Shown here piece after piece: positions 61,815 to 64,000 of a DNA stretch of 64,000 nt. Where the stretch lies: assembly GCA_041920565.1 (NCBI GenBank), contig JBHGXS010000090.1, positions 1-64,000 of the forward strand. The letters are read 5' to 3'. Origin of the DNA: JAGHKQ01 sp041920565. GTDB taxonomy: Bacteria; Bacillota; Bacilli; Bacillales; Bacillaceae_G. The position numbers and the translations under genes were made by a program. Every line of letters starts with the position of its first letter. Within the stretch, counting starts at the first letter, position 1. A model generated the notes under the pieces. That model was not told the DNA's origin. It made no database searches and saw only the letters and a program-made list of their open reading frames with translations.

Positions 61815-64000
61815 ATGAGAAGCTCGGTGTCAAAGCTGGATGGATGGGGGAAACTCGGTCTGTTCATCCATCGGTTTCGCTTTACCATTTTAGCGGTGTT
61901 ATTATTGTTTGCGGTTTCGTTAGGTGTATTTGCGCCTAAATTGCCCTCCATTTTAGGAGGAGACGGCTTCAAAACACCTGGGGATTATCAGAAGACACAA
62001 AAAATATTGGAACAAGATTTCAAGCAGTCACAGCATACAATGCTCCTTGTCTTTCAAAAGGAAAGCGGAGCAACAGAGGAGGAGTTTCGTACCCATGTCA
62101 GCAAGATTGTAAAACAAATTGAAGAAAAAGAACAATACGCTTCCTTTCGTCAGCCGTTACAAGACCCTTCTATGATGAAGGACGATGCGGCGTATGCCGC
62201 CATTTTGCTGAAGGGAAAGAACGAAGAGGAGCTTACGAACAACACGCTGGCGTTTGCAAAACGAGTTCAAAAAGAAAGCAACGGTACGGTAAAAGTATCT
62301 CCTACAGGCTTTACAGTTATTAATGATGAAATCAACAAGCGAAGTCAAAGCGATTTGAAGAAAGCGGAAATGATTGGCATCCCGATAGCTTTTGTCGTGT
62401 TGCTGCTTTCGTTTGGAAGCTTGATGGCGTCCATTTTGCCGATTATTAACGGAGCTTTGAGCGTCATTTCAACGATAGGAATTCTTTATTTTATCGGGCA
62501 GGATAAAGAGCTTTCTGTGTTTGTGCTGAATGTCGCGCCGATGATTGGGCTTGCTCTCTCCATTGACTTTGCTTTATTGTTTGTGAATCGCTTTCGGGAA
62601 GAATTGGAAACGAAAGATGTGAGAGAGGCGATCGCTGCTACATATCAGACGGCTGGCCGGGCCATTGTATTTTCGGGTCTCTGTGTATTTGTCGGACTGT
62701 CAGGTTTATTCTTTTTTGAAATCGACTATATTCAATCTGTTGCAATCAGTGGAATGATTGTGGTTGTCATGAGCATTTTGTTTTCTTTAACGCTTCTTCC
62801 ATGCTTCTTGACTTTGATGGGAAAACGGTTAGCACAAAAAGGAACGAAAAAAAGAACGAAAAAGAAGACATTTTGGCGCACGTTTGCCCATTTCGTCATG
62901 AGAAATCCGGTCACGATGACTATCGCTGTACTGGCATTTATTTTCGTTTGTTTGTTGCCCCTTCGGGATGCAAACCTGCAATTTCCGGGGGTAGAGGCAT
63001 TGCCTGAAAAAAGCGATGCCCGCATCTCTTATGAACGGTATGAAAAGGAGTTTAACCCCAAAATTAAAACCCATGCAGATGTGACTATCGTGCTGGAAGC
63101 GAAAGAAAAGATGACGGAGAAAGAAAGCTTGCAAGCCTTGGAGCGAATTGTCAACAAGCTGAAGCAAGACAAGGAAGTATATGAGGTGACAAGCTTGTAT
63201 CAGAAGCTGAACAATATGACGAGCGAGCAGCTGTACAGGCTGCTGCAAAGCCCGCAAAAAGCGCAGATTCAGCCTGTTCTTGACGCCTATACAAACGAAA
63301 ATAAAACGTTTTTGCAAGTATGGTTGAATGAAAAGCCGAAATCTGCAGATGCGAAAGAATGGGTCCGTACTTTCAAGGAAAAGTATGAGGATGCGGATGT
63401 AACATACTCTGTGGGCGGCTATACAAAATTTGAACAAGAGCTGCAAGATGAAATCATTTCAAAAATCGGAATCGGTGCGTCGATCATTTTAGGATCAACC
63501 TTCTTAATACTGATGATTGCGTTCCGTTCCCTTCTAATTCCGTTGAAGGCAATCATCATGAATATAGTAAGCTTGAGTGCAACTATCGGCATTATTGTAT
63601 GGCTGTTCCAAGAAGGCCGTTTCGGATTAGAAGAAAGCGCTGTAATGTTTGTGCTTCCGGTCTTTATTTTCGGCCTTGTGTTTGGATTAAGCATGGACTA
63701 CGAGGTATTCTTAATCTCAAGAATGTATGAACTATATACGGAGACAAGGGATAATGACTATTCTACATTGGAAGGGCTTGTATCAACGAGCCGTATTATT
63801 ACTTCCGCTGCATTGATTATGATTGTAGTAACCGGTGCATTTACATTTACGGATATTTTGCCGGTGCAGCAAATGGGCTTGGGAGTGGCATTGGCCATTT
63901 TATTGGATGCTACTGTCATTCGCCTTCTTCTCGTACCGAGCTTGATGAAAATGTTCGGTCATTGGAATTGGTGGCTTCCGTTTCGGAAATTAAGCAGCGA
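61815..64000 (+). CDS. MMPL-family (RND-type) membrane transporter, 3'-truncated by window edge
   Basis: An open frame of 728 codons continues past the right edge. It has an N-terminal helix (FTILAVLLLFAVSLGVF), a large extracellular loop with KTPGDYQKTQKILEQDFK, then helices with the RND/MMPL signatures APMIGLALSIDFALLFVNRFREEL and, in the second half, FGLVFGLSMDYEVFLISRMYEL. These two-fold repeats and the Asp-Tyr/Asp-Phe pairs in the fourth and tenth helices carry the proton relay. YdfJ-type proteins export lipids or drugs. A strong GAGGAGGG site precedes the ATG. No terminator separates it from the PAP2 gene. Confidence 0.92.
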   Translation, partial: MRSSVSKLDGWGKLGLFIHRFRFTILAVLLLFAVSLGVFAPKLPSILGGDGFKTPGDYQKTQKILEQDFKQSQHTMLLVFQKESGATEEEFRTHVSKIVKQIEEKEQYASFRQPLQDPSMMKDDAAYAAILLKGKNEEELTNNTLAFAKRVQKESNGTVKVSPTGFTVINDEINKRSQSDLKKAEMIGIPIAFVVLLLSFGSLMASILPIINGALSVISTIGILYFIGQDKELSVFVLNVAPMIGLALSIDFALLFVNRFREELETKDVREAIAATYQTAGRAIVFSGLCVFVGLSGLFFFEIDYIQSVAISGMIVVVMSILFSLTLLPCFLTLMGKRLAQKGTKKRTKKKTFWRTFAHFVMRNPVTMTIAVLAFIFVCLLPLRDANLQFPGVEALPEKSDARISYERYEKEFNPKIKTHADVTIVLEAKEKMTEKESLQALERIVNKLKQDKEVYEVTSLYQKLNNMTSEQLYRLLQSPQKAQIQPVLDAYTNENKTFLQVWLNEKPKSADAKEWVRTFKEKYEDADVTYSVGGYTKFEQELQDEIISKIGIGASIILGSTFLILMIAFRSLLIPLKAIIMNIVSLSATIGIIVWLFQEGRFGLEESAVMFVLPVFIFGLVFGLSMDYEVFLISRMYELYTETRDNDYSTLEGLVSTSRIITSAALIMIVVTGAFTFTDILPVQQMGLGVALAILLDATVIRLLLVPSLMKMFGHWNWWLPFRKLSS

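Overview
The window looks like a chromosome segment of a low-GC Gram-positive spore-former of the family Bacillaceae. Ribosome-binding sites are strong (AGGAGG type) and Rho-independent terminators are common. Genes typical of the group include opuA, wrbA, a SinI/SinR switch, SipW, TasA/CalY and immune inhibitor A. The sinI-sinR / sipW-tasA-calY / inhA neighbourhood resembles the Bacillus cereus group, but the exact species cannot be named from the sequence alone.

Layout. 1-141 is the end of an IS21-family element that runs off the left edge. 0.4-21.1 kb is ordinary chromosome: a HAD phosphatase, a YhfC-like membrane protein, a broken TipA-type regulator with an SRPBCC protein, a glycine-rich-domain protein, a glycine betaine uptake operon, an M48 protease fused to ankyrin repeats, WrbA, a large PAS-GGDEF-EAL protein, a frameshifted SinI-like gene, and a beta-alanine/malonate-semialdehyde catabolic pair facing a PucR-type regulator. 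21.3-41.5 kb is a layered island at a tRNA-Val(GAC) gene. Three partial copies of the tRNA 3' half lie at 21.27, 24.38 and 27.49 kb, and the intact tRNA is at 41.48-41.56 kb. The copies are progressively less diverged toward the tRNA, as expected if elements were inserted one after another. The innermost unit (27.49-41.53 kb) is a 14-kb integrative element bounded by a perfect 48-bp repeat. It carries a tyrosine integrase, a serine resolvase, several winged-helix/replication-like proteins, an iteron-like repeat cluster, and a small phage-type gene block (TerS-like, HNH, tape-measure remnant). I recognise no complete capsid, tail or conjugation module.

41.8-55.6 kb holds a D-Ala-D-Ala carboxypeptidase followed by an extracellular-matrix locus: a sortase-type (LPSTA) surface protein, a divergent operon (unknown secreted or membrane protein, SipW signal peptidase, two TasA/CalY-family fibre proteins), a frameshifted secreted gene, a dead IS630 copy, a secreted-protein gene with an in-frame stop, SinR, SinI and the InhA metalloprotease. 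Matches to the SinR box (GTTCTYT) occur at the promoters of the LPSTA gene, the matrix operon and inhA. An identical 12-mer, GTTCTTTATAAT, fuses a SinR box to the -10 element at the first two. Together these look like one SinR-controlled matrix regulon.

55.7-64 kb returns to housekeeping genes: an aldehyde dehydrogenase, a complete potABCD spermidine/putrescine importer, a PAP2 phosphatase, and an MMPL-family exporter cut by the right edge. All functional assignments rest on motif and family recognition by eye. No database search was run.
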